A stretch of 64,000 nt of DNA from Pedobacter psychrotolerans (GCF_004340665.1 NZ_SLWO01000002.1:601254-665253), one strand, 5' to 3'. Shown: positions 27,829 to 37,801, counted from the stretch's first letter. Made by a program: numbers and translations. The notes: a model not told the origin generated them from the sequence alone.

Positions 27829-28632
27829 TTATTTCACTGTTGTACTCAACCTTTGAAAAGTATTCGCGCTAAAATAGCCTAAAGCACCGTTAGAAATATT
27901 AGATGTAGGGTTGGAAGGCGTGGTACCTTGATTCGGGCCTCCACCAGACTGCTCGCTTAATGCATACCAATAATTAAAAATATTGGAGTCAATACCCTCC
28001 ATTTCTATACTGATATTATCGCCACTTTTTAACCCCTCATCGTCATCATCATTTGCTTCATAATACAATTGAATCCGCAGGTTATTGCCATTGGTTAAGC
28101 GATCATTGTTCACATAAATCCGATCAGAAAAAAGGCCATTTACATAAAGGTTAAAACGATAAAAATTAGTTTCATTTGCAGGATCAACCAAAAAGGCAGC
28201 AGCTGTTTTACGCTCATTTCCGAAAAAGTTATTCGTAATCACACCAATGGAATCCAGCTTAACGAGGTCAGGCATTTTTGAACTGGCCTGGTAATTTTTA
28301 CCTTCAACGGTTACCTCCATTTTATAGGTAACACCAGAAACACCCTGCATTCTGTTCACATAAACACCGGGTGCCTTCTCAGTAAAAACATAAGTTTTAC
28401 CAATGTTATCGCTCACCTTCACTGTAGCGCCAGACACTTTGGGGTAAACTCCTATCTCATCATAACCAACTGTTTTACTGATCAAAATCTGCTGTTCAAT
28501 TAGTCTGTCTGATATTTTTCCCTCAATAACCAACTGAGGTTCGGCATTATTGGTATCAATCTGGATGATTTTTTTACAGGATGACAGACCAATAATGGCC
28601 GTTAACAGGTATATTAAATATTTTTTTTTCAT
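27829..28632 (-). CDS. DUF4249 lipoprotein, partner of a TonB-dependent receptor
   Basis: A lipoprotein signal with lipobox SSC (MKKKYLIYLLTAIIGLSSC) is followed by the hallmark PQLVIEGKISDRL and VSGATVKVSDN of DUF4249. The 267-residue beta-rich protein lies 3 bp after the TonB receptor gene, the standard arrangement in Bacteroidota. It probably is a surface-exposed or periplasmic accessory of that receptor, analogous to SusD but unrelated in sequence. The ligand is unknown; the C-terminus (…NTFQRLSTTVK) looks complete. Confidence 0.88.
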   Translation of the reverse strand: MKKKYLIYLLTAIIGLSSCKKIIQIDTNNAEPQLVIEGKISDRLIEQQILISKTVGYDEIGVYPKVSGATVKVSDNIGKTYVFTEKAPGVYVNRMQGVSGVTYKMEVTVEGKNYQASSKMPDLVKLDSIGVITNNFFGNERKTAAAFLVDPANETNFYRFNLYVNGLFSDRIYVNNDRLTNGNNLRIQLYYEANDDDDEGLKSGDNISIEMEGIDSNIFNYWYALSEQSGGGPNQGTTPSNPTSNISNGALGYFSANTFQRLSTTVK

Positions 28633-28635
28633 GGA

Positions 28636-30963
28636 TTAAAATTTAAAATTCCAGGTTATGGAAGGAATAATTCCAAAAAGAGAAGTTTGCTCTGCAGCTG
28701 TTTTACCCGGTTCATTCGGATCGTTAATAAATTCGATTGAATATGGATTTTTTCGGTTCAGGGCATTGTAAACACCAAAATTCCAGCTGGACTGAAATCT
28801 TCCTTTACGTTTACCTTCCAGCGTAGCACTTAAATCCAATCGCATATTGTAAGGCATTCTGCCTGCATTTCTTTCCGTATAATAGTATACCGTCTGTCCG
28901 CCAACCACATACTTACCTGCTGGAAAAGTAACGGCATTACCGGTGCTGTAGATAAAGCTGGAGGAGAAAGTCCAGCGTTGATTCAGATTATAAATACCAA
29001 CAACTGATACATCATGCGTACGATCTTGCCTTGCCGGAAAATAGTTTCCATTATTCAATTGCGCAAATTTTCGTTCCGTTCTTGATAAGGTATAACCTAC
29101 CCAGCCATTTAGCTTTCCGAATTTCTTTTTAAAGAACAACTCCAAACCATATGCCCTGCCTGTACCGTAAAGCAATTCTGATTCTACATTTGAATTGGCC
29201 AGCAGTTGCGCCGCATTTTTATAATCAATCTGATTTTGCATCCATTTGTAATACACTTCACCAGACAGTTCATAATTATTTTCATCCAGGTTTTTAAAGT
29301 AACCCAAAGCTACCTGATCTGCAATTTCAGGCTTAATGTTGTTGCTGCTCAACACATATTGATCGGTTGGTGAACTGGATGTGGCGTTGGTTAAAATATG
29401 AATGTTTTGTGTGTTTCGGTTATATGATGCCTTTACTGAGTTTCGTTCATTGAACAAATAACTCACAGAAAAACGAGGCTCCAGATTGAAGTAATTTTTA
29501 TAGAATTTCCCATTACTCACTTGATCCGTCTGGTTGATATTTCCTTCAGCATCGTACTCACTAAAATTGCCTGGACCTAATAAAGAGAAAGCAGCCAGGC
29601 GTACACCATATAAAAAGTTAAGCTTATCATTTACTGCCCATTCATCTGATACATAGGCCGCACTTTCCAATCCATAACGTTTTTCTTGTGCAAGCGGATT
29701 TACCTGTGATTCTTCGCTGGTCGTCGTAATATCGATGGGAGATATACGGTGGTGCGTGGCATTTAAACCAAATCTAAGCGTATGCTGATTACTGAAATAT
29801 TGAAAATCTTCCTTAAAATTAAAATCACGTACCAATGATGTCGCCTTAAAATTGGTAACATCATTCAGCAACTTTACGGTGTAGTTATAATTGTTGTAAA
29901 TGAGGGAAGTGTTTGAAAACAAGCGATCGTTAAAAATATGATTCAAACGAATAGTGGTGGTTACATTTCCCCAGTTGTTTTCAAATAAATCTTTAACACC
30001 AATGTTATCTTTACCGAAATAACCAGAAATGTAAATGGTATTTTTATCATTGATTTTGTAATTCGCCTTGGCATTAATATCATAAAAGTTCAGCGTACTG
30101 CCATTGATGGAAGAATCAGGAGAAGCCCGTAAAAAAAGATCGATATAAGTCCGCCTGAAACTGACCATAAAAGAGCCCCTATCTTTTACAATAGGTCCTT
30201 CGGCTTTTAGGCGGGAGGCAATTAAACCAATTCCACCCTGAAACTTAAATTCCTTATTGTTTCCATCATCCATTTTAACATCCAAAACAGATGATAAACG
30301 ACCGCCATATTGTGCTGGCATTCCGCCTTTGTATAAACTTACGTCTTTAATGGCATCAGCATTAAAGGTAGAAAAGAAACCTAAAAGGTGTGATGAATTG
30401 TAAACCACTGCTTCATCCAGGATAATCAGGTTTTGATCGGCAGCACCGCCACGTACATAGAAACCTGTATTTCCTTCTCCGCCCGATTTTACCCCAGGCA
30501 ATAATTGAATGGTTTTTAAAACATCTTTCTCTCCCAATAAAACCGGAATAGAATTTAAGGATTTCATATCGATCCGTTCCAAACCCATCTGCGCACTTTT
30601 TACGTTCTCATTTTTGCGGTTATTGGCATTTACAGTTACTTCAGCCAGATCGTTTGTACTTTTTAACTCCTCATTAAGTTTGGTATCTTTATTCAGGTTA
30701 ATACTTTTTGTAATCGGTACAAAACCCGTATAGCTGATGGTAACAGTGTACGTTCCTTCGGTTTGGGTTAGTGCAAAATAACCATAATTATTGGTTAGCG
30801 TGCCCGCATTAGCCGGTCCGGATATTTTAACCGTAGCACCGATTAAGGTTTCACCAGAGCTTCCATCACGGATGGTACCACTTAGCGTGAATTTGTTTTG
30901 AGCGGAAACAGAGAAACTAAATAATAATAAAAGGATAATGGGCAGGTAGAATTTTATCGACAT
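28636..30963 (-). CDS. TonB-dependent receptor with carboxypeptidase-regulatory-like domain
   Basis: Outer-membrane active transporter. Signal peptide MSIKFYLPIILLLLFSFSVSA. Residues ~25-105 form the CarboxypepD_reg-like domain (LSGTIRDGSSGETLIGATV). The plug includes NSIPVLLGEKDVLKTIQLLPG and GFYVRGGAADQNLIILDEA. The barrel ends in GIIPSITWNFKF with the terminal aromatic residue needed for BAM insertion. The length of 775 residues is typical of receptors paired with DUF4249 lipoproteins, and the pair is an operon. Confidence 0.95.
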   Translation of the reverse strand: MSIKFYLPIILLLLFSFSVSAQNKFTLSGTIRDGSSGETLIGATVKISGPANAGTLTNNYGYFALTQTEGTYTVTISYTGFVPITKSINLNKDTKLNEELKSTNDLAEVTVNANNRKNENVKSAQMGLERIDMKSLNSIPVLLGEKDVLKTIQLLPGVKSGGEGNTGFYVRGGAADQNLIILDEAVVYNSSHLLGFFSTFNADAIKDVSLYKGGMPAQYGGRLSSVLDVKMDDGNNKEFKFQGGIGLIASRLKAEGPIVKDRGSFMVSFRRTYIDLFLRASPDSSINGSTLNFYDINAKANYKINDKNTIYISGYFGKDNIGVKDLFENNWGNVTTTIRLNHIFNDRLFSNTSLIYNNYNYTVKLLNDVTNFKATSLVRDFNFKEDFQYFSNQHTLRFGLNATHHRISPIDITTTSEESQVNPLAQEKRYGLESAAYVSDEWAVNDKLNFLYGVRLAAFSLLGPGNFSEYDAEGNINQTDQVSNGKFYKNYFNLEPRFSVSYLFNERNSVKASYNRNTQNIHILTNATSSSPTDQYVLSSNNIKPEIADQVALGYFKNLDENNYELSGEVYYKWMQNQIDYKNAAQLLANSNVESELLYGTGRAYGLELFFKKKFGKLNGWVGYTLSRTERKFAQLNNGNYFPARQDRTHDVSVVGIYNLNQRWTFSSSFIYSTGNAVTFPAGKYVVGGQTVYYYTERNAGRMPYNMRLDLSATLEGKRKGRFQSSWNFGVYNALNRKNPYSIEFINDPNEPGKTAAEQTSLFGIIPSITWNFKF

Positions 30964-31082
30964 ATATACGGGAATCTTTAGAGATAAAGTTTCAAATGTA
31001 CGAAATACGTAATGATGTCAATGTGATGATTTTGTTAATGTAGGAAAATTCAGTGACATCAAATCACCGGCTTCATCCTAAA

Positions 31083-31745
31083 CTACTTTTTCAATAAATG
31101 TGGTTCAACCGCTTTTCTCCAGATGGCATATCCCGCAGCATTCATGTGCAGCATATCCTCAACAAAAAGTTCCGGACGTAAATTGCCTTCTTTCGTTAAC
31201 ATTAAACCGTACACATCTACAAATTTGGTGTTGGCTTCTTTAGATAGAAAAGCTTTGATCAATGCATTAGAAGCTATAGCCTTTTCTTTAAATGCCGCTC
31301 TGCTTGGGCTGGGTTTAATGGAAATGTATAATATTGGTGTATTAGGCAAGGTAGCTCTTATTGATTTATACAGCGTGATGGTTCTGTTCAATACAGAATC
31401 TGGCGTGGTTTTTTCATTTGGCAAATCATTTTCACCTACATAAAGTACAATTTGGCGTGGATGATAAGGGAAAACAATATCATTCAGATAGAAAGTAATG
31501 TCGTTGGTTACCGCGCCACCAATACCACGATTAAGCACATTATATTTAGCAAATACCTGGTTGAGATCATCCCATTTACGAATGGATGAACTGCCTACAA
31601 ACAATATGGGTTGAACCGGAGCCTTGTACATTTGATCGTATTTTTTAATCGTTTGTACATCATCCCAGAAAGCAGGTTTATTTTGGGCAAAAGCAGCTAT
31701 GAATAAAAATGGAGAAAGAATCAGCGTAAGAATTATTTTTTTCAT
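31083..31745 (-). CDS. Secreted SGNH/GDSL-family hydrolase
   Basis: The ATG at 31745 starts a signal peptide (MKKIILTLILSPFLFIAAFA); the longer frame from 31778 lacks a good signal. The four SGNH blocks are present: block I LFVGSSSIRKW (nucleophile Ser), block II NRGIGGAV (Gly), block III YVGENDL (Asn), block V DMLHMN (Asp/His). The length of 220 residues is normal. Such proteins deacetylate or de-esterify glycans and lipids. It stands alone between the TonB receptor and the tandem-repeat array. Confidence 0.92.
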   Translation of the reverse strand: MKKIILTLILSPFLFIAAFAQNKPAFWDDVQTIKKYDQMYKAPVQPILFVGSSSIRKWDDLNQVFAKYNVLNRGIGGAVTNDITFYLNDIVFPYHPRQIVLYVGENDLPNEKTTPDSVLNRTITLYKSIRATLPNTPILYISIKPSPSRAAFKEKAIASNALIKAFLSKEANTKFVDVYGLMLTKEGNLRPELFVEDMLHMNAAGYAIWRKAVEPHLLKK

Positions 31746-31831
31746 GGTGTCAAAATTTCGAATTGCACAAGATAGCAATCGTCTATATGATTTCTAGAAA
31801 TTTGATGTAACAGATTTAGTAACCTCGGTTT

Positions 31832-32774
31832 ACGCCTGCGCTCGTTTCTAACGAGTGCATTATAGTTCTATGATTGTATCGTCAACAGCTTTTTTTATAA
31901 TTTGAGATTTACTGATGAGATATTACGGGACCAATACAAATATTGTTTCTATGCCATAAATATGGCCTTCTATTTTCACGCTCGTTAAAAACGAGCGTGA
32001 ACAAAGTGTTGCGAACACTTAACGCCTGTACTCGTTTCTAACGAGTGCATTATAGTTCTATGATTGTATCGACAACAGCTTTTTGTATAGTTTGATATTT
32101 ACTGATGAGATATTACGGGACCAATACAAATATTGTTTCTATGCCATAAATATGGCCTTCTATTTTCAAGCTCGTTAAAAACGAGCGTGAACAAAGTGTT
32201 GCGAACACTTAACGCCTGCGCTCGTTTCTAACGAGTGCATTATAGTTCTACGATTTTATCGTCAACAGCTTTTCGTATAGTTTGATATTTACTGATGAGA
32301 TATTACGGACCAATACAAACATTGTTTCTATGCCATACATATGGCCTTCTATTTACACACTCGTTGAAAACGAGCGTGAACAAAGGGTTGCGAACACTTA
32401 ACGCCTGCACTCGTTTCTAACGAGTGCATTATAATTCTACGATTGTATCCTCAACAGCTTTTTGTATAGTTTGATATTTACTGATGAGATATTACGGCAC
32501 CGATACAGATATTATTTCTATGCTATAGATATGGCTTAATATTATACGCTCGTTGAAAACGAGCATGAACAAAGTGTTGCGAACACTTAACGCCTGCACT
32601 CGTTTCTAACGAGTGCATTATAGTTCTACGATTGTATCGTCAACAGTTTTTTGTATAGTTTGAGATTTACTGATGAGGTATTAAAGCACCGATACAAACA
32701 TTGTTTCTATACCATAAATATGGCCTTTTAGTCACACACCCTTTGAAAACGAGCGTGAGCAAGATGAGAACACT
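31832..32774. repeat. Five-unit tandem repeat of ~190 bp
   Basis: Units begin with 'acgcctg' at 31832, 32022, 32212, 32401 and 32590, so the period is 189-190 bp. Each unit carries three palindromes: GCACTCGTT-tct-AACGAGTGC, an ACGCTCGTT-aaa-AACGAGCGT-type palindrome (with variants), and AGTGTT-gcg-AACACT. Between them lies a conserved 'tactgatgagatatta' block. Substitutions are more common in unit 5. No ORF. It resembles REP-type palindromic arrays that RAYT transposases mobilise; none is present here. Confidence 0.92.
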
Positions 32775-32778
32775 GCAC

Positions 32779-32813
32779 AAAAAAGCCGCTTTTAACAATT
32801 GCTAAAGCGGCTT
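32779..32813 (-). terminator. Intrinsic terminator of the susC/susD-like operon
   Basis: The minus-strand RNA reads AAGCCGCTTT, loop, AAAGCGGCTT, then TTTT. It lies about 19 bp after the SusD-like stop. Confidence 0.9.
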
Positions 32814-32831
32814 CGAAGTTTTACAAGAAGA

Positions 32832-34265
32832 TTATTTTACATCAAACCATAATCTGGTGGTTAACAAATCTGCCCCCTGGCTGGCTACTGCATTCCTGTA
32901 GCTCTGTCCGTTTAGTGATTGTTCCGTTCCTGGATAGATAAAGCGTACCGGAATTTGTCCATTCAAAACGGTATTTGCCGATGGCGTAAGTTGAGGGTAA
33001 TCCAATCTGCGTCTTTCTGCCCAGGCCTCCAGACCTTGACCAAAGAGTACAATCCATTTTTGTTCACCGATTGATTTTTTGTAATTCGTTGCATCATATT
33101 GAGTGGCTGCCTGTGCTACATAATTGGCGACTAAAGCATCAGAAATCCCAAATTGCTTTAAAGATGCCACAATCCCTTGCTGGTATAAATCTGCTGCATT
33201 CTCGGTGGTGAAACCTCTTGCTGCCGCCTCTGCCCGATCGAACAATAATTCTGCATAACTAAAAATTACAGCTGGTGATTGAGGTGTCAGAAAATAAGCG
33301 CCCGGTTTGGAGGTTTTAGCAAAACCAATACTGCTGGCTTCAGAATTGGTTAAACCATTAGGCAAACCCACATATTCTTCAGGCGTAGCTGTTTGCGTTT
33401 TACTGGCATAAACCGGTAAACGTGGATCGTTCAGACTTAATAATTTATCTACAATGGTTTTGCTAATCCGGTAATCATCCCTGGTATCAAACAGTGCACT
33501 CACCGGGTTTTGCTGTGGTGAACTCTGATAAATTAACTGGGCAATATCAGCGTTCTCACTAATATAAGCATCACCGTCATTTTTAATATCGTCTAACACT
33601 TCCTTCGCCTTGGCTGGTTCCTGATCTGCTATTCGAAGTGCAATCCGTAACCTTAGCGAATTCGCCAATTTCTTCCATCTGGTAATATTGCCATTGTAAA
33701 TCACATCTCCGGCAATAGCTTTCCCGAAAGGATCTAAAGTGTTTTTTGCCGTTTTCAAATCTTTCAGTAAGCCGTCATAAACATCCTTTTGTTTATCATA
33801 AGCAGGGGTGATAAATTCTTTTATTTTTCCTGCCTGACTGTATGGGATATCGCCATAAGCATCGGTAAGCAATAAAAACGACCATGATCTTAAAGTTAAA
33901 GCCACACCTGTGTAATTTGGATTACTGGTTGTATTTCCAATCTCTATAATTTTGTTTAAACCATTAATACTGGTTGAATACAAGGTAGACCAAAGTGTAG
34001 TAAAGCTACTGTTGGTATAAATAAACCTATCTTCTTCCGTATACTGTACTTTTGCCCATTGTTGAACAAAGAGTAGGCTGGAGTTCATGTTATTGGTGGT
34101 ACCCCAGTAGGCATCAGCTGTATTTTTGATGGCAGCAGTTAACAAATAATCCGGCTGTGCATTCTCAGTTACATTTGGGTTAATGTTGACCTCATCCAAT
34201 TCTTTTTTGCAGGATGTTGCGAAAATAGAAAGTGCAATCAGACTATATATAATATTTTTTTTCAT
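32832..34265 (-). CDS. SusD/RagB-family nutrient-binding outer-membrane lipoprotein
   Basis: Surface lipoprotein that captures substrate over its SusC partner. The lipoprotein signal ends in TSC (MKKNIIYSLIALSIFATSC). The helical TPR-like body has the SusD-like_2 hallmarks NINPNVTENAQPDYLL, ITRWKKLANSLRLRIALRI and QKWIVLFGQGLEAWAERRR. The length of 477 residues is normal. It follows the SusC-like gene by 10 bp and ends at a terminator. Because the leader upstream carries a SAM-I riboswitch, I infer import of a sulfur-containing nutrient rather than a plain glycan. Confidence 0.95.
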   Translation of the reverse strand: MKKNIIYSLIALSIFATSCKKELDEVNINPNVTENAQPDYLLTAAIKNTADAYWGTTNNMNSSLLFVQQWAKVQYTEEDRFIYTNSSFTTLWSTLYSTSINGLNKIIEIGNTTSNPNYTGVALTLRSWSFLLLTDAYGDIPYSQAGKIKEFITPAYDKQKDVYDGLLKDLKTAKNTLDPFGKAIAGDVIYNGNITRWKKLANSLRLRIALRIADQEPAKAKEVLDDIKNDGDAYISENADIAQLIYQSSPQQNPVSALFDTRDDYRISKTIVDKLLSLNDPRLPVYASKTQTATPEEYVGLPNGLTNSEASSIGFAKTSKPGAYFLTPQSPAVIFSYAELLFDRAEAAARGFTTENAADLYQQGIVASLKQFGISDALVANYVAQAATQYDATNYKKSIGEQKWIVLFGQGLEAWAERRRLDYPQLTPSANTVLNGQIPVRFIYPGTEQSLNGQSYRNAVASQGADLLTTRLWFDVK

Positions 34266-34275
34266 GATGGGAAGA

Positions 34276-37200
34276 TTAAAATTTAATGTTCAGGTTAATT
34301 CCGTAAGTACGTGTGGTTGGGTTTGAAAGGCTTTCCAAACCTTGTCCGTTGCCGGTATTAAAAGCAACTTCCGGATCAATATCTTCAACATTGCGGTGAA
34401 GGATGGCCAGATTTCTACCCACCAACGCAACCGATACACCTTGCAAGTTCAGTGACTTAATCCATTTTACAGGTAAATTATAGCTTAATTTTATTTCACG
34501 AAGTTTCACATAAGACGCATCAAAAATATTTGCCTCATCTATGGTTCGGAATGATTTATAATAGGTTTGTGCCGAAAGAATTTTTTCATTCCGCTTGCCA
34601 TCAGCAGTTACCCCATCAAAGATCATCCCATCATCGTAAACGGTTGCACCTGCCGGCGCATTGGTACCACTGGCTAGCCTAACCGCTCCGTTTGCCTTTA
34701 AATTTTCGGGGTAGTAATAAGAAATTCCGCCAAATTCTGCGCCTCTTCCAGGCAATGTAGAGGCTAAAACACCTGTATAAGTACCTGTAGAATAAGTACC
34801 ATTATAAATAGAACCACCAAAACTGGCATCAATCAATACACCTAAACTAAAGCCTTTATAGCTAAAAGTATTTGAAATTCCGCCAATCCAATCTGGTGTA
34901 TACTTTCCTAAAACTCTTTTGGTAGGATCAGTTTGTGGTGCACCTGTAGCATTTACTACAATGTTGCCATTGCCATCTCTTAAAAAGGCATTGCCAAAGA
35001 GTGTTCCATAAGGCTGGCCAACTGTGGCAATTACTTGTGCTGAATTGGTGGCTATTACATAATTTTGCAGTAAACCTTCCTGATCCAATTCAACCACCTT
35101 GCTTCTATTTGCCGCATAGTTTACATCAATATCCCAGGTAAATTGTTTTTTCACCGGTGTAATACCCAGCTGAACTTCAATACCTTTATTATTAATTTCT
35201 CCGGCATTTATATTTTTCGATCTGAAACCTGTACTCGGACTCACATCAACATTTAAAATTTGATTGTAACTGTTCGTATTATATAAACTCACATCAAAAC
35301 GAAGTCGTTTGTTAAAAAAGACTGCCTCAGCACCCAATTCTGATGAAGTAGTGGTTTCTGATTTTAAATTCGGGTCGAAATCTGTTCCAGATGGGCTGAG
35401 TTGTGGGCTTGCTCCAAAAGGCGCAGAGAATGTGTATGTATTGGTTAAACGATAAGGTGATGTATCCTTACCCACTTTAGACCAGCCACCACGTATTTTT
35501 GCATAATCCAGTATGGCACTTTTTATATCAAAAGCTTCGGTAAGCACCAAACTTCCATTAAAAGATGGATAAAAGTAGGAGCGGTTTTGAGCGGGCAAGG
35601 TAGAAGACCAATCATTTCGGGCTGTAATATTGGCAAACAGGTAATTTCTAAAACCAACCTGACCTGATGCGTAACCACTGTAAGATTTTAATTTACTGTA
35701 ATTATTAGATGATGTTAAAGGATCTCTGGAATTGTTTAACGTATATAAGCCAGCAACAGCCAAACGTGGCGCACTTTGATCGTTCTGTTCGATATAACTG
35801 GAGCGGATATTACCACCCAGCAACACATCTAAACTAAAATCATCGTTTAATTGCTTTGAATAATTTAAAGTAGCATCGGTATTATTTTCATTCACCGTAA
35901 AGGCACTCTCAGTATACGATCCAAATGGTGTTCCATTAGTGCCGTAGGCAATTTTAATTTTCCGGCGATCATTGTAATAATCTGTTCCCGTCCGGAAGTT
36001 AAAGTTCAAGCCATCAATAATTTTATAGTTCAAACCAATACTTCCAATTAATCTGTTTCTATCTTGAGACACGGTATTTTCATATGCTACCCAATAAGGA
36101 TTGCTGTAATAACTATTGTTCCAGTTGAAGGTATTGCCATTTTCATCCAGGTAATTTTTCAATTGATTGATATCAACCTGTCTGCCAAACCAGGCAAACT
36201 GCAACATGGTACTGGTTGATCTTGATCCGCCGGTTCCAGGCAAATTGTCAGCGCCAAGTTTGCTATAATTGGCATTGGCCGTAATGGTTAGTTTAGGTGT
36301 TAAACGTAAAGTAGTATTTAAAGTAAATGAGTTTTTACCCTGACCAGAATTGGGTACGATACCTACCTGCTTGAGATTATTATAAGACAATCGATAATCA
36401 AATTTCTCACCAGCATCTTCAATTGAAATGCCATTAGTTAGTGAGTAACAGGTTTGAAAGAAATCCCTTACATTATCAGGATGGGCTACAAATGGAACCG
36501 CTACGCCTTTTGAAAAGAATTGCGGAATTAACCTTCCATCCATTCTTGGGCCCCAGCTTTCATCCACACCATCGTTTACGCCCGCACCTTTACCATCCAC
36601 ATAGCTAAATTTCCCTTCCGATCCTTGTCCGAATACATCCTGATATTTCGGCAGGGTTAATATACTTTCCAATACTGCATTAGAATTAAAAGATATCCCT
36701 AATCCTTTTTTCGATTTTCCTGATTTGGTTTTAATGATAATTACACCCGCTGCAGCTCTGGATCCATATAAAGCCGCTGCATTCGGACCTTTTAACACAC
36801 TGATGGATTCAATGTCGTTAGGATTAATATCCGATATGGCATTTGCATAATCTCTTGCACCGGCTGAATTGAGCTGCGAATTATCTACCGGAATACCATC
36901 AACTACAAAAAGTGGCTGATTATTTCCGGCGATAGAAGTTTCGCCCCTGATCACCACCCGGGAAGAACCCATATCGCCTTGGCTATTGGTTACCCTTACC
37001 CCGGCAACTTTACCGGCAAGTGCGTTTACCAGATTGGTTTCCCTTGCTTCCGTTAAACTCTCGCCTTTTAATTCCTGAATGGCATAGCCCAATGATTTTT
37101 TCTGTTTGGAGATCCCTAATGCGGTTACCACCACTTCATCTAATGAGTTTTCCCCATCACTTAAAGTAACATTTAATGCGTTTGAACTTTCGGTAACCAA

Positions 37201-37449
37201 CACCTCTTTGGTTGCGAAACCGATATAAGAGAAAACCAGTGTACCTGTTCCACTAACTGAAATAGTAAATGCACCATTATTATTGGTTGTTACGGCTTGT
37301 TTTGTCCCCTTAACAAATACAGAAACGCCCGGCAGCGTTTCGCCCGAAGCGCTTTTAACCGTACCGGAGATATTAATATTTTGGGCATGCACGAGTGAGG
37401 AAAGCAAAAGCAAGCATACTATTGCCAATAGCTTAATTTTTTTGAACAT
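34276..37449 (-). CDS. SusC/RagA-family TonB-linked outer-membrane transporter
   Basis: A 1057-residue TonB-dependent barrel. Signal peptide to ~22 (SSLVHAQ). A CarboxypepD_reg-like domain covers ~25-105 (ISGTVKSASGETLPGVSV), followed by the SusC signature LDEVVVTALGISKQKKSLGY. The plug reads TNLVNALAGKVAGVRV, VIRGETSIAGNNQPLFVVDG and IESISVLKGPNAAALYGSRA. The barrel ends in GINLNIKF with the terminal Phe. It lies in an operon with the SusD-like gene. The long leader (to about 37915) contains a SAM-I riboswitch and a Cys-rich small ORF, so expression should follow S-adenosylmethionine and perhaps cysteine levels. Confidence 0.96.
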   Translation of the reverse strand: MFKKIKLLAIVCLLLLSSLVHAQNINISGTVKSASGETLPGVSVFVKGTKQAVTTNNNGAFTISVSGTGTLVFSYIGFATKEVLVTESSNALNVTLSDGENSLDEVVVTALGISKQKKSLGYAIQELKGESLTEARETNLVNALAGKVAGVRVTNSQGDMGSSRVVIRGETSIAGNNQPLFVVDGIPVDNSQLNSAGARDYANAISDINPNDIESISVLKGPNAAALYGSRAAAGVIIIKTKSGKSKKGLGISFNSNAVLESILTLPKYQDVFGQGSEGKFSYVDGKGAGVNDGVDESWGPRMDGRLIPQFFSKGVAVPFVAHPDNVRDFFQTCYSLTNGISIEDAGEKFDYRLSYNNLKQVGIVPNSGQGKNSFTLNTTLRLTPKLTITANANYSKLGADNLPGTGGSRSTSTMLQFAWFGRQVDINQLKNYLDENGNTFNWNNSYYSNPYWVAYENTVSQDRNRLIGSIGLNYKIIDGLNFNFRTGTDYYNDRRKIKIAYGTNGTPFGSYTESAFTVNENNTDATLNYSKQLNDDFSLDVLLGGNIRSSYIEQNDQSAPRLAVAGLYTLNNSRDPLTSSNNYSKLKSYSGYASGQVGFRNYLFANITARNDWSSTLPAQNRSYFYPSFNGSLVLTEAFDIKSAILDYAKIRGGWSKVGKDTSPYRLTNTYTFSAPFGASPQLSPSGTDFDPNLKSETTTSSELGAEAVFFNKRLRFDVSLYNTNSYNQILNVDVSPSTGFRSKNINAGEINNKGIEVQLGITPVKKQFTWDIDVNYAANRSKVVELDQEGLLQNYVIATNSAQVIATVGQPYGTLFGNAFLRDGNGNIVVNATGAPQTDPTKRVLGKYTPDWIGGISNTFSYKGFSLGVLIDASFGGSIYNGTYSTGTYTGVLASTLPGRGAEFGGISYYYPENLKANGAVRLASGTNAPAGATVYDDGMIFDGVTADGKRNEKILSAQTYYKSFRTIDEANIFDASYVKLREIKLSYNLPVKWIKSLNLQGVSVALVGRNLAILHRNVEDIDPEVAFNTGNGQGLESLSNPTTRTYGINLNIKF

Positions 37450-37572
37450 AATAGGATTGATTAATGATGAGTTAGCAGGATGGATGTAAAAAATCAGGGC
37501 AAAGTAATTCCACTTCGCTATCAGGCGATTTTTTTACAAACGTGAATATTTATTGATTTTAATTATTGATTT

Positions 37573-37604
37573 GGTATTTATAGCCTCATACAGCAACAAA
37601 TACC
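37573..37604 (-). other. Hairpin enclosing the Cys-Cys-Cys-Met codons of the leader ORF
   Basis: RNA arms GGTATTT and AAATACC, 7 bp, with an 18-nt loop containing TGT TGC TGT ATG AGG and the start of the next codon. A ribosome stalled on the Cys codons would prevent this pairing. Confidence 0.5.
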
Positions 37605-37679
37605 CTTGCGCATTCGAAGGTGTAAAAAGGTTTTTAAATGACCTGAGTGAATAGATTGTTTTTTGTTAGTTTTTTCCAT
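37578..37679 (-). CDS. Putative 33-residue leader peptide ending …GICCCMRL
   Basis: An ATG at 37679 opens a 33-codon ORF after the riboswitch terminator and ~130 nt before the SusC-like gene. The product is basic (KTNKKQS, HLRMRKG) and ends GICCCMRL-stop, so three consecutive Cys codons and a Met codon lie 3-6 codons before the stop. It has no signal or membrane segment. Poly-Cys near the end of a short upstream ORF is a known design of cysteine-responsive attenuators in other bacteria. Here the Cys codons fall inside a 7-bp hairpin. It is below normal ORF-calling limits, and could be chance. Confidence 0.5.
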   Translation of the reverse strand: MEKTNKKQSIHSGHLKTFLHLRMRKGICCCMRL

Positions 37680-37733
37680 CAAATTGTTTTTAACTATATA
37701 ACCCTTACTTACCATTTCTGGCGAAGCTGATCT

Positions 37734-37770
37734 ACAAAAAAAGCACGCCCGTAAAATCAGGAGTGCTCTC
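37734..37770 (-). terminator. Terminator of the SAM-I riboswitch expression platform
   Basis: The minus-strand RNA reads AGCAC-tCC, loop TGATTTTACG, GGgc-GTGCT, then seven T. It lies 30-70 nt after the aptamer, where an S-box terminator is expected. Confidence 0.75.
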
Positions 37771-37801
37771 ATATATATATTAATACTTTGCATTCAACTG
37801 A

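Noticed and set aside
31832..32774. CRISPR array
   Set aside because: The units are ~190 bp and nearly identical over their full length, with no short repeat/unique spacer pattern and no cas genes nearby.
37680..37793. Upstream extension of the leader ORF to a 71-codon frame on the minus strand
   Set aside because: That part of the frame reads through the riboswitch terminator hairpin; only the 33-codon end from ATG 37679 is plausible as a peptide.
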